A DNA stretch of 62,261 bases, taken from NCBI GenBank assembly GCA_021792355.1, contig JAJYUV010000008.1:1-62261 (forward strand). Reading direction: 5' to 3'. Origin of the DNA: Thermoplasmata archaeon (GTDB taxonomy: Archaea > Thermoplasmatota > Thermoplasmata > Thermoplasmatales > GCA-001856825). The notes beneath the pieces are model-generated. The model was not told where the DNA came from. It saw only the letters and a list, made by a program, of their open reading frames with translations, and searched no databases. Within the stretch, counting starts at the first letter, position 1. Each line of letters starts with the position of its first letter. Made by a program: the position numbers and the translations under genes. Below are positions 6,795 through 14,380 of this stretch, one piece after another.

Positions 6795-7766
6795 ACGAAG
6801 TGCATAGTCTGCGGGAAGGAAGTCGAACGGTCGACGATCATTTGTGATGAGTGCATGAATGAAAGCGGTAAAAAGGACGATGTCAAATCAGTCAAAATTA
6901 AGAAGTGCCCCCACTGCCATTCCATATTGCTTGGACAGTGGTCAGACGGGGCAATGAAGGAGAGGGACATCGTCACCACCATAATAGAAAGTGTGTTTGG
7001 AGTGCGAGAGCCTTCGTTCGATGTGAGCGGGGACGAATACAATAGAAAGGTTTCATTCAAAGGAATTTCTATCAAAAATGGTGAAAAAAGGGAGGGTCAA
7101 TTTTTCATTCATACTTCCCTTTCGACGTGTCCAGTATGTACAAGAAAACTGGGGAACTATTATGAAGCAATCCTTCAGCTCAGAGGGGAGAGGGGGGAAC
7201 GTCTGGAGCATATCCTAAAGACTCTACTGGAAGCAATTGAAGAAGCACCATCCAAAGATGTGTTCCTTACAAAGATGGAGAGAATAAAGGAAGGATATGA
7301 TCTATTTCTGTCCGATAAACAATATGCAAGAGCAATAGCAAGGAAGATCATAGAACGCTTTGGAGGAACATTCAAAGAAACTTCACATCTCGTGGGGATG
7401 AAGAAAGGAACCGAACTTTACAGGATTACGGTGTCGATTCGGATCCCAAATTTCCAGAAATCAGATGTGATCCGTACCGGGAACGATCTGTATCTAGTTG
7501 TCTCGATCAAGTCTGATTTAGCCACGCTCATCAACATCAGGACGAAATCCAGAGAAAAAAAGAAACTACAGGACTTGGATGATCATTTAGTCTACAAGAC
7601 TGGTGAGAGCGTAAAAGAAACGGATGTACTCTACAGGCAGGGAGATACTGCGTATATACTCGACCCGTTTGATTTCAAAGAGAAGGCAGTGATCGACCCG
7701 GGAGATAAGGATAAGATAAGAGTGTTAAAGGTAGATGATGAGATCTTCGTCGTTCCACAACTGTGA
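6795..7766 (+). CDS. nmd3: Ribosome-binding protein NMD3 (archaeal), start codon not canonical
   Basis: The archaeal homologue of NMD3, the adaptor that binds the large ribosomal subunit. The N-terminal region holds four CxxC knuckles: CIVC, CDEC, CPHC and CPVC. It is followed by the NMD3 core and an OB-like C-terminal region (DVLYRQGDTAYILDPFDF). The first two knuckles lie upstream of the first in-frame ATG (6855). The open frame extends back to a stop at 6786 with no ATG, GTG or TTG. I therefore place the start near ACG 6795. The promoter box AAATAATTTTA (6763-6773) is about 26 nt upstream of that point. A single missing G after 6794 would create ATG-ACG-AAG. If only ATG 6855 is used, the protein is 303 residues and lacks half its zinc sites. 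Confidence 0.82.
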   Translation, partial: TKCIVCGKEVERSTIICDECMNESGKKDDVKSVKIKKCPHCHSILLGQWSDGAMKERDIVTTIIESVFGVREPSFDVSGDEYNRKVSFKGISIKNGEKREGQFFIHTSLSTCPVCTRKLGNYYEAILQLRGERGERLEHILKTLLEAIEEAPSKDVFLTKMERIKEGYDLFLSDKQYARAIARKIIERFGGTFKETSHLVGMKKGTELYRITVSIRIPNFQKSDVIRTGNDLYLVVSIKSDLATLINIRTKSREKKKLQDLDDHLVYKTGESVKETDVLYRQGDTAYILDPFDFKEKAVIDPGDKDKIRVLKVDDEIFVVPQL

Positions 7767-7828
7767 ACGGATCAGCTAGAAGCCGCTTCCTATTTTGTAA
7801 TTCCGGTTTCCTCCGATTCCAACGAATA

Positions 7829-7838
7829 AGTATAAGCC
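7829..7838 (+). promoter_or_regulatory. TATA box for the 126-residue membrane protein gene
   Basis: AGTATAAGCC is centred about 27 nt before ATG 7860, giving a leaderless transcript and favouring ATG 7860 over the TTG immediately before it. Confidence 0.55.
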
Positions 7839-7859
7839 TGAATTAAGTTTCTACCGTTG

Positions 7860-8240
7860 ATGGCGTTCGGATCATTAGGGAACGTCCCCGAAGTTCTGGC
7901 AGCAATAATTGCAATGATCGTCCTGTGGGTCGTAGCCTCTTTTCCCCTCTACTTCTCATCCAAATTCTTGGTTCATGATAGATCGGAGTTTGGAAGGGCG
8001 CTTCTTGCTACTTTTGTGACGGCCTCAATTTTTGTTCTTTTCCTTGTGTTGTTTGCGATACTGATTCCTCTCTTCTCCGCAATAATAGGATTCATACTGA
8101 TCCTCCTTGTGCTTATGGCCATTTATAGTATTGGAGTAGTTAGGGCTTTCCTGCTGGCAGTGTTGACATTTATAGTTTTTCTGGTGTTATCGCTTCTTTT
8201 AACAATCCTAGGTATTGCGATACACATCATCCTCTTTTGA
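7860..8240 (+). CDS. Small multi-pass membrane protein, function unknown
   Basis: A 126-residue, very hydrophobic protein with about four membrane helices. They are centred near residues 12-30, 45-65, 68-90 and 98-122, separated by one short charged loop (HDRSEFGR) after the first helix. No enzymatic motif is visible. It has its own TATA box and stands alone between nmd3 and the convergent ileS gene. I do not recognise the family; many Thermoplasmata genomes carry such short membrane proteins. Function is not inferred. Confidence 0.7.
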   Translation: MAFGSLGNVPEVLAAIIAMIVLWVVASFPLYFSSKFLVHDRSEFGRALLATFVTASIFVLFLVLFAILIPLFSAIIGFILILLVLMAIYSIGVVRAFLLAVLTFIVFLVLSLLLTILGIAIHIILF

Positions 8241-8274
8241 CTGAAATAGAGCCGAAGATACGGATGCAAGGGTC

Positions 8275-11200
8275 CTAGGAGATTATTTTCGCTATGCTCA
8301 CCTTCAGTTCAAGACCTGAGATATCCCAGACCTTGTCTGAACCCGTTACAACGGCCTTTTCCTCTGCCTGTGTACTAGAAAGAATGTAATTTCTGAAGGA
8401 TGAAAAAGCTTCTATCAAAGATTCGTCGCCTTCAATGTGCAGATATATTCTGTCCGTGTACTCTAGATTAGCATCTTTTCTCATGCTCTGTATTCTCCTG
8501 ATCATTTCCCTGGCAAGTCCCTCCATGTACAGTGCCTTGTCAAATTCTTTATTGATGAGTATCACATTGTTTGAGATATCGTCCGATACGAATCTCTCAT
8601 CCAGGTGGTCCCTGATGTTTACGTTCTCTTCTGAGATGACCTTACCCAATATAGTGACTTTCCCCGATTTTCGGAACAGTTCCTGGTTCTCGTTTCTCTC
8701 AAATTCCGTTTCAGCTTTGCTGAGGTCTTTGCCGAATATCTTGCCGGTTGACTTCCGATCAAGGGTAAAATATTGAGTCATATACTTACTCAAATTGCCC
8801 ATAGAGACCGTCTTGGAGTTAAGTTCTTTCTTTATCAAATCTCCATACTTCTCAACAACGGTCTTGTACTTTCCATCTGTAACTACAATCTCCTTTACAG
8901 GATGCCTTAGAATCAATCCGTACTTTTGCCTTATTCTCCTTCCAGCCTCAACTATTTCCTTTACATGGCTCATCTCGTCTATTAACGAACTGTCAAACTC
9001 TTTTGCCTCTGGAAATTCTGATAGGTGAACAGATTTTTCGTTTGTGAGTTTTCTGAATAGATAGTCTGAGAAGTATGGAGTGAACGGGCCGAGAGCCTTT
9101 GTTATATTGACTAGTACGCTGTAAGTCACATAGTACAAAGACCTCTTCTCTGTTGTCATCTCGCTACTCCAGAACGTATCCCTCGAAAGCCTCAGATACC
9201 ATTGGCTGAGATCCAAGACAAGATTCTTTAAGTCGTCGAGCGCAAGGTGAGGATCGTAATCGTCCATATGTCTAGTGACAGAGGTCATGCATTCATTCGT
9301 TCGGTTGAACATCCACTTGTCAAGGTCAGATGCTATTGTCTCCTCACGGGGTTTCCATCCGTCGAGTCTTGCATTTGTCGAAAAGAGAAGGTAGGAATTG
9401 TATAGAGTTCCAAGAAGTTTCCTCGAGAAATCTAGGGCCACGTCCTCGGAAAACCTCTTTGGTTTCCACGGAGGACCCTGGAAAAAGAACAACCTGAGAG
9501 AATCTGTCCCTATCTTGTCCAGAATCTCGAGCGGATCTACTTTATCCCCTCTCGACTTGCTCATCTTCTCCCCCTTGGAGTTCAGCACGAACTCCATTAC
9601 TACGACGTTGTTGTACGCATTCCTGTCGAAGAGGAGGGATGAGATCACATGAAGGGAATAGAACCATCCCCTTGTCTGATCTATTGCTTCGCTGATGAAA
9701 TCGACAGGGTTGTTCTCTTTGAAGAGTGCCTGATTCTCGAAGGGGTAGTGGAATTGTGCAAAAAAAGCCGAACCAGAATCGAACCAGGTGTCTATGGGAT
9801 ACGGTTCCCTCGCCATTTCTAGTCCGCACACTTTGCATCTGACTTTTACTTCGTCAACCATCGGTCGATGAAGTTCAAAGTTCTCTGGAACATAGGTGGC
9901 ATTCTCAAACAATTCTTTCTTGCTCCCTGGGACGAAGACGTGATTGTTCTTGCATATCCATACCGGAAGAGGAGTACCCCAGAATCTGTTCCTCGAAAGT
10001 GCCCAGTCCTTCCCCTCCTCCAAGAAGTTCCCAAATCTCCCGTCTCTTATATGCTCTGGTTTCCAATTGACCTTCTGATTGTAGCCAACTACCTTGTCCT
10101 TCACTTTTGAGACACCGATGTACCAGGATTCCACAGGGTAGAAAATCAGTCTCGTATCACATCTCCAGCAGAATGGATATGAGTGTTCCGACTTATCGGT
10201 CTTTAGCAGTTGACCGGAGTTCTTGAGGTATTCGATTATTTCGTCACTTGCTATTTGAACGTCATGGCCCTTCCAGGGTGATTCAAGAGTTACTTTTCCT
10301 CCATCGTCAACTGTCACATAGAGCTCTCCCCCCTCTTTCTTCAAGACAGAATAATCGTCAGCACCAAAGGCTGGTGCAACATGCACAATACCTGAGCCAT
10401 CTTCCTTGGTCACAAAGTCTCCTGCAACTACGTAGAGGCCCGTCTTGAGCTTGAGGAACGGAATTAACTGTTCGTATCTTGTATCTACAAAGGAAGATCC
10501 CTTCCGAGTATCAAGAACTTCATACTTCTTCAGTATGATCTTCGCTCGATCTTCGACCATCCATATTTTTTCCCCCCGGTAACTGATTAACACATAAATG
10601 AAGTCCGGATTGATTGCTAGGTATTCGTTGGCAGGCAATGTCCAAGGAGTAGTGGTCCAGACTAGGAAGTATTCGTCCTTTCCCGTTATCTTGAATTTCA
10701 CATATATCGAGAAGTCTTCCACTACTTTGTATCCTTGTGAAACTTCGTGAGCGCTCAGAGTGGTACCGCACCTCGGACAATAAGGAGAAATTCTAAAATC
10801 TTTAAAGAGAAGACCCTTGTTGTAGAGCTCTTTTAGGGCCCACCATTCGCTTTCTATATACTCATCCTTCATGGTGACGTACGCTTTGTCGTAATCTACC
10901 CAGAACCCAAGTCTCTTGGAGACATCCTCCCATACCCTAACGTACTCAAACACGCTCTCCTTGCATAGCTGATTGAATTTTGCAAGACCCAATTTCTCTA
11001 TCTCAGTTTTGTTCTTTATTCCAAGTTTCTTCTCGACCTCAATTTCAACCGGAAGACCGTGACAGTCCCATCCTGCGATTCTGGGATAAATGTCGAACCC
11101 CTTCATTGTTTTGTACCGTAGGAATAGATCCTTCATCGCTCTGGTCTCTGCGTGACCTATATGGGGTGGTCCGTTTGCTGTGGGAGGTCCTTCGACGAAT

Positions 11201-11325
11201 GAAAACCTTCGCTTTCCCCTGTTTACGGCGAATGATTGCTGCATAATGCTCTCTCTTTCCCAGTATTCCGAAACTTCTCTCTCAATTTGCAGCGAGTCAA
11301 AGGATTGGGGAACTTCGTCCAGCAT
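8275..11325 (-). CDS. ileS: Isoleucyl-tRNA synthetase
   Basis: A class Ia aminoacyl-tRNA synthetase of about 1016 residues. The HIGH signature (PPHIGHAETRA, about 56-66) and the KMSKS loop (GEKMSKSRGD, about 590) are intact. A zinc-type CPRCG element lies near residue 190, and a large CP1 editing domain sits between the two halves. The C-terminal anticodon-binding region is complete. A TATA-like box at 11350-11359 (minus) is about 30 nt before ATG 11325. An ATG at 11343 would lie upstream of the predicted transcript start, so 11325 is preferred. The gene is monocistronic. Ile-specific contexts such as WYIGVSKVKD and AIDQTRGWFYSLH distinguish it from ValRS and LeuRS. Confidence 0.95.
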   Translation of the reverse strand: MLDEVPQSFDSLQIEREVSEYWERESIMQQSFAVNRGKRRFSFVEGPPTANGPPHIGHAETRAMKDLFLRYKTMKGFDIYPRIAGWDCHGLPVEIEVEKKLGIKNKTEIEKLGLAKFNQLCKESVFEYVRVWEDVSKRLGFWVDYDKAYVTMKDEYIESEWWALKELYNKGLLFKDFRISPYCPRCGTTLSAHEVSQGYKVVEDFSIYVKFKITGKDEYFLVWTTTPWTLPANEYLAINPDFIYVLISYRGEKIWMVEDRAKIILKKYEVLDTRKGSSFVDTRYEQLIPFLKLKTGLYVVAGDFVTKEDGSGIVHVAPAFGADDYSVLKKEGGELYVTVDDGGKVTLESPWKGHDVQIASDEIIEYLKNSGQLLKTDKSEHSYPFCWRCDTRLIFYPVESWYIGVSKVKDKVVGYNQKVNWKPEHIRDGRFGNFLEEGKDWALSRNRFWGTPLPVWICKNNHVFVPGSKKELFENATYVPENFELHRPMVDEVKVRCKVCGLEMAREPYPIDTWFDSGSAFFAQFHYPFENQALFKENNPVDFISEAIDQTRGWFYSLHVISSLLFDRNAYNNVVVMEFVLNSKGEKMSKSRGDKVDPLEILDKIGTDSLRLFFFQGPPWKPKRFSEDVALDFSRKLLGTLYNSYLLFSTNARLDGWKPREETIASDLDKWMFNRTNECMTSVTRHMDDYDPHLALDDLKNLVLDLSQWYLRLSRDTFWSSEMTTEKRSLYYVTYSVLVNITKALGPFTPYFSDYLFRKLTNEKSVHLSEFPEAKEFDSSLIDEMSHVKEIVEAGRRIRQKYGLILRHPVKEIVVTDGKYKTVVEKYGDLIKKELNSKTVSMGNLSKYMTQYFTLDRKSTGKIFGKDLSKAETEFERNENQELFRKSGKVTILGKVISEENVNIRDHLDERFVSDDISNNVILINKEFDKALYMEGLAREMIRRIQSMRKDANLEYTDRIYLHIEGDESLIEAFSSFRNYILSSTQAEEKAVVTGSDKVWDISGLELKVSIAKIIS

Positions 11326-11349
11326 AAGCAACTTTATGTGCATCAGATT

Positions 11350-11359
11350 GATAATTTTT
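11350..11359 (-). promoter_or_regulatory. TATA box for ileS
   Basis: The minus strand reads AAAAATTATC. A transcript start about 26 nt downstream falls near 11329, just before ATG 11325. It argues against the longer start at 11343. Confidence 0.45.
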
Positions 11360-11677
11360 GTCTAGGATTTACGGACCAATGGGACGCTCTGTGGACAGAT
11401 GTCTATATTTGTAAGCTATTTACGTGCAATTATGGAATGTCAAAAGATCGAACATCCATCTCGTAGTTCGAGACCGGACCGGATCAGCGAGGTATTTGCG
11501 AAATTGCAGGTAAAAGGGCTCTTGATGATGCCCATATCTATCGACGTATCCTAAGGGGAAGATACCTGATCAGTACTTAGCCTACTGGTTAAGCTCTTCA
11601 TCAAAGTCAGCATACTAAGTCTCTGAGGCCGCTCCCGACTGCATGATACTGTGTTTTTTGGCATCTCCGAATAAACG
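11360..11677. other. Gene-free stretch between ileS and the L44e operon, possible structured RNA
   Basis: No plausible protein gene. Several short inverted repeats occur between 11518 and 11660: GGGC/GCCC around 11518-11535, GTATC/GATAC around 11544-11565, and CTAAG/CTTAG around 11549-11582. A TGATGATG run and CTGA resemble snoRNA boxes, but the spacing and first base do not fit a good C/D guide RNA. The stretch may encode a small RNA or be a long 5' region of ileS or the ribosomal unit. Nothing decisive is visible. Confidence 0.35.
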
Positions 11678-11687
11678 CTTAAATATG
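11678..11687 (+). promoter_or_regulatory. TATA box for the L44e-S27e-aIF2alpha-Nop10-PAC2 operon
   Basis: CTTAAATATG is centred about 40 nt before the TTG start of rpl44e, so this operon should have a leader of roughly 15 nt. The leader carries a GGTGAT ribosome binding site at 11713-11718. Confidence 0.55.
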
Positions 11688-11722
11688 CAGTTCAAATTCA
11701 GTTTGCAACACCGGTGATATGA

Positions 11723-12010
11723 TTGAAGTTACCTAGAAAGGTTATGAGATACTGTCCTCACTGTAAGAAGCATACCTTGCAGGAAATCGAGAGAGTGAAG
11801 AAGAAGAAGGCCAGCGAACTGAGGAAGGGACAGAGACGATTCAGGAGAGTCACTTCTGGTTATGGAGGATTTCCTAGACCAGTTTACGAGGGCAGGGAGA
11901 AACCGACCAAGAGAATCAACATAAGGTATAGGTGCTTAGAATGCAAGAAATCCTATCATTCTCCTACGTGGAGAGCCAAGAAGTTCGAGCTCGCAGAGGT
12001 GGAGGCATAA
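11723..12010 (+). CDS. rpl44e: Large subunit ribosomal protein eL42 (L44e)
   Basis: A 95-residue zinc-ribbon ribosomal protein near the E site of the large subunit. Two CxxC pairs (CPHCKK near the N-terminus, CLECKK near residue 74) form the metal site. The RRFRRVTSGYGGFPRP segment and the KKSYHSPTWRAKK C-terminus are family landmarks. The start is TTG with GGTGAT 5 nt upstream, which decides the start. It is the first gene of a translation operon and abuts S27e with no gap. Confidence 0.96.
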   Translation: MKLPRKVMRYCPHCKKHTLQEIERVKKKKASELRKGQRRFRRVTSGYGGFPRPVYEGREKPTKRINIRYRCLECKKSYHSPTWRAKKFELAEVEA

Positions 12011-12199
12011 ATGCCCGAAAAGATCAAGGGAATGGACAAGTCTTTTATCAAGATTAAGTGCCCCGACTGCGGGACCGAAACTGTAACATATGCCAGAGGT
12101 TCCACTGAGGTAAAGTGTTCCGTGTGCAACACGGTCCTGGCTAAACCCACTGGTGGCAAGTTCGAGATAAATGGACAAATCACTGGAGAATTCAAATGA
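12011..12199 (+). CDS. rps27e: Small subunit ribosomal protein eS27
   Basis: A 62-residue zinc-ribbon protein of the small subunit. It has CPDCGTE and CSVCNTVLAKPTGGK pairs and the family ending of basic and small residues. It begins one base after the L44e stop and its own stop overlaps the ATG of aIF2-alpha, so the three genes are tightly coupled. Confidence 0.96.
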   Translation: MPEKIKGMDKSFIKIKCPDCGTETVTYARGSTEVKCSVCNTVLAKPTGGKFEINGQITGEFK

Positions 12200-12954
12200 A
12201 GAAGAGAGACCCAGATATCGGAGATCTCGTCGTATGCACAGTTAAAGATGTCCGTGATTTTGGGGTAGTTTGCAGTCTGGATGAATATGTCGGTAAAGAA
12301 GGATTTATTCACATCACCGAAGTGTCGTCTGGCTGGATAAAGTACATAAGGGACTATGTCAGGGAAGGCAAGAGAATAGTCTGCAAGGTTCTGGATGCTA
12401 ACCCTTCCAGAGGAAGATTTGACCTCTCTCTGAGAAGGGTCAATGACCATCAGAAGAGAGAGAAACTCAAGGAATGGAAGAACGAGCAAAGGGCAGAGAA
12501 GATCATAGCAAACCTGCTAACGCCGTTTTCAGGGAAACTTGACAAAGTGACGGTGACAGAAGAGCTGGAAGAGAAGTTCGGATCTCTAGCATACGCTTTG
12601 GAAGTTGCTGCAGTAGAACCAGATCAGTTTTCATCAGATCTGAAGAACAAAGAGTGGGCTGGGGCAATCGTGGCTTACGCGAAAGAGAACCTAAAACCAC
12701 CGGTAGCTGAGGTCAGAGGCATCATCAGATTAAAGGATAATTCCGGCGATGGAATAGAAATCATAAAGAAAGCACTTCAAGCCGGCGAGAGGGACGGAAT
12801 CGAAATAACGTACTTAGGAGCTCCGCAATACAGGATAGTTTCTCGGGCAGAAGATGCGAAGATCGCTGAAGAAAACATGAAGAAAAGCGGAGAGGACATT
12901 ATAAGCTATCTGGAAAAGCACGGCGGAATAGGCGAAGGACCGGTGAAAGAGTGA
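12196..12954 (+). CDS. eif2a: Translation initiation factor aIF2, alpha subunit
   Basis: A 252-residue protein with an N-terminal S1/OB domain (GDLVVCTVKDVRDFG, about residues 9-23; GFIHITEVSSGWI, about 36-48). A helical middle domain follows, and the C-terminal alpha-beta domain binds the gamma subunit. With beta and gamma it delivers Met-tRNAi to the small subunit. The site of eukaryotic regulatory phosphorylation is a Ser in the S1 loop near the same HITEVSSGWI segment, but its use in archaea is unproven. It starts inside the S27e stop codon (ATGA) and ends in an overlap with Nop10. Confidence 0.95.
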   Translation: MKKRDPDIGDLVVCTVKDVRDFGVVCSLDEYVGKEGFIHITEVSSGWIKYIRDYVREGKRIVCKVLDANPSRGRFDLSLRRVNDHQKREKLKEWKNEQRAEKIIANLLTPFSGKLDKVTVTEELEEKFGSLAYALEVAAVEPDQFSSDLKNKEWAGAIVAYAKENLKPPVAEVRGIIRLKDNSGDGIEIIKKALQAGERDGIEITYLGAPQYRIVSRAEDAKIAEENMKKSGEDIISYLEKHGGIGEGPVKE

Positions 12955-13112
12955 AGAGCCTCATATTCAGGTGCACCGAATGCGGTAACTACACTATGGA
13001 AAACGTGTGCCCAAAGTGTGGTTCACGAACCATCTCGACGATCCCTCCGAGATTTTCGCCGCAAGATAAATATGGAAAATACAGGATGAAGATGCTGTAC
13101 GGGAAGGAGTGA
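12951..13112 (+). CDS. nop10: H/ACA RNP protein Nop10
   Basis: A 53-residue protein read directly from the sequence. An N-terminal zinc ribbon (CTECGNYTM, CPKCGS) is followed by ISTIPPRFSPQDKYGKYR, a clear Nop10 signature. Nop10 binds Cbf5 and stabilises its active site in the archaeal H/ACA pseudouridylation particle. The GTG start overlaps the aIF2-alpha stop (GTGA), the widely conserved archaeal S27e-aIF2alpha-Nop10 arrangement. The partner Cbf5 is encoded at 15647-16546. Confidence 0.96.
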   Translation: MKSLIFRCTECGNYTMENVCPKCGSRTISTIPPRFSPQDKYGKYRMKMLYGKE

Positions 13113-13116
13113 TAAA

Positions 13117-13869
13117 GTGGAAAGTGTAATAGTTAGAATGGTAGACAACGTAAAGTTGAAAAATTCGGTACTGATAGTTGGATTACCCGGGATTGGCAAT
13201 GTAGGAAAGATAACGGCAGATTTCCTAATCGAGACTCTCAAGGCAAAGAAGCTGGCCGACGTGTTTTCGCACCATCTTCCTCCGCAGGTCCTGATGAACG
13301 AGGATGCCTTTGCAAGACTCGTCAGAAACGAACTGTACTACAAGAAGAGGAAGGAAGGTGACATGATATTCTTCACCGGGGATTTCCAAGGACTCACATC
13401 ACAGGGACAGTATGAGATATGTTACAAAGTTCTGGAGCTCGGAACGAAGTTTGATGTGAAGAGGATAATCACACTTGGGGGATATCAGATAGGCAAATTG
13501 ATGGAGGTTCCAAGGGTTTTGGGCGCATACACGTCGAAAGAGGTCAGGGACGAAGTTGAGAAACTTGGTGTAATCTTTTCAAAGAACGAACCCGGAGGGG
13601 GGATAGTTGGAGGAGCAGGACTCTTCCTCGGAATGGGTATGGAACTTTTTGAGCTCCCCGGCGTGTGCCTGATGGGAGAGACCTCTGGCTACTTCACGGA
13701 CCCGAAATCAGCAAAGCAGGTCGCAAAGGTGCTTGTCGACTACCTGAAACTCGGTGCAGACACATCTGGCCTGGACGAGAGAATCAAGGAAATTGAGGAC
13801 ATAACCAACAGAATGATTGAGAACCCTCCGCAAGAGGAAAGAAAAGAAGACCTAGGATATTTCGGTTGA
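13117..13869 (+). CDS. PAC2 family protein (proteasome assembly chaperone-like)
   Basis: A 250-residue protein with the PAC2 fold. LIVGLPGIGNVGKITADFLI (about 19-38) starts it, followed by a conserved HHLPPQVLMNEDAF (about 51-64), TLGGYQIGK (about 127) and GGGIVGGAGLFLG (about 165-177). Family members act as proteasome-assembly-type chaperones in eukaryotes; the archaeal role is not established. A GTG start 4 nt after the Nop10 stop is supported by AAGGAG upstream, so it belongs to the same operon. The last 30 residues are charged and probably flexible. Confidence 0.88.
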   Translation: MESVIVRMVDNVKLKNSVLIVGLPGIGNVGKITADFLIETLKAKKLADVFSHHLPPQVLMNEDAFARLVRNELYYKKRKEGDMIFFTGDFQGLTSQGQYEICYKVLELGTKFDVKRIITLGGYQIGKLMEVPRVLGAYTSKEVRDEVEKLGVIFSKNEPGGGIVGGAGLFLGMGMELFELPGVCLMGETSGYFTDPKSAKQVAKVLVDYLKLGADTSGLDERIKEIEDITNRMIENPPQEERKEDLGYFG

Positions 13870-14133
13870 CCTTTTCCTGGCTTTTCTAAGAGACTTGAAC
13901 TGTCCGTCTTTGTAGCTAAAGTTCGCTAGGACCGTCTTGGAAAGTAAATCAAATCCTAGATTCGTATAGTTAGGCCCATTTCAGTTCTCATTATTTTTCT
14001 CATAGTCCAATTTCTATACACTCTGTGTTGGAATGTTGTCACACTCCCCTATACTGTCTTGATTCTTGCTCCATTTACTGGTGCTAAGATAGACACCAAT
14101 AAGCCACCATTTTTCAGCTTCCAAAAGGCGTTA
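13870..14133. other. Non-coding gap after the PAC2 gene
   Basis: About 290 nt without a convincing gene. On the minus strand an uninterrupted frame of about 40 codons ends in TAG at 13873. Its translated tail is basic (KDGQFKSLRKARKRSTEIS) but no start codon is present, so it is at best a decayed gene fragment. T-rich stretches just after 13870 could terminate the operon. Confidence 0.4.
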
Positions 14134-14143
14134 AAAATTTATA
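14134..14143 (+). promoter_or_regulatory. TATA box for the 54-residue ORF
   Basis: AAAATTTATA is centred 25 nt before ATG 14164, the strongest reason to believe the short downstream ORF is expressed. Confidence 0.55.
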
Positions 14144-14163
14144 CATCGTGCCTATTAGCACCT

Positions 14164-14328
14164 ATGGAAGAGCTTCTTGTTCACTTCGACATCTTTACGG
14201 AAGATTCAAAATTCATTGCCAAGGTCAAGAGCGAAATGGGCGGTCTGAGAGAGTTCTCCGCCAGAAACATCGACAAACTGATGGAACAAGTCATAATAGA
14301 TGTGAGCGAGGAATTCGAAAACATTTGA
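14164..14328 (+). CDS. Small acidic protein, function unknown
   Basis: A 54-residue ORF (MEELLVHFDIFTEDSKF at its N-terminus) with a predicted beta-strand start, a charged middle and a helical C-terminus. The longer frame from 14059 is not preferred, because the TATA box at 14134-14143 points to ATG 14164. No motif was recognised. It lies 52 nt from the convergent antiporter gene. Promoter position, good start and internal codon balance make it a likely real gene. Confidence 0.6.
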   Translation: MEELLVHFDIFTEDSKFIAKVKSEMGGLREFSARNIDKLMEQVIIDVSEEFENI

Positions 14329-14380
14329 AAGTTTAGGGGTCTCCTCGTCAGAATACAGAATTTCTATCAAAGAGCTTTCT

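Noticed and set aside
11515..11570. TGATGATG and CTGA resembling a C/D box guide RNA
   Set aside because: The base before the C box is not a purine, no D' or C' pair is found at proper spacing, and the terminal stem is missing.
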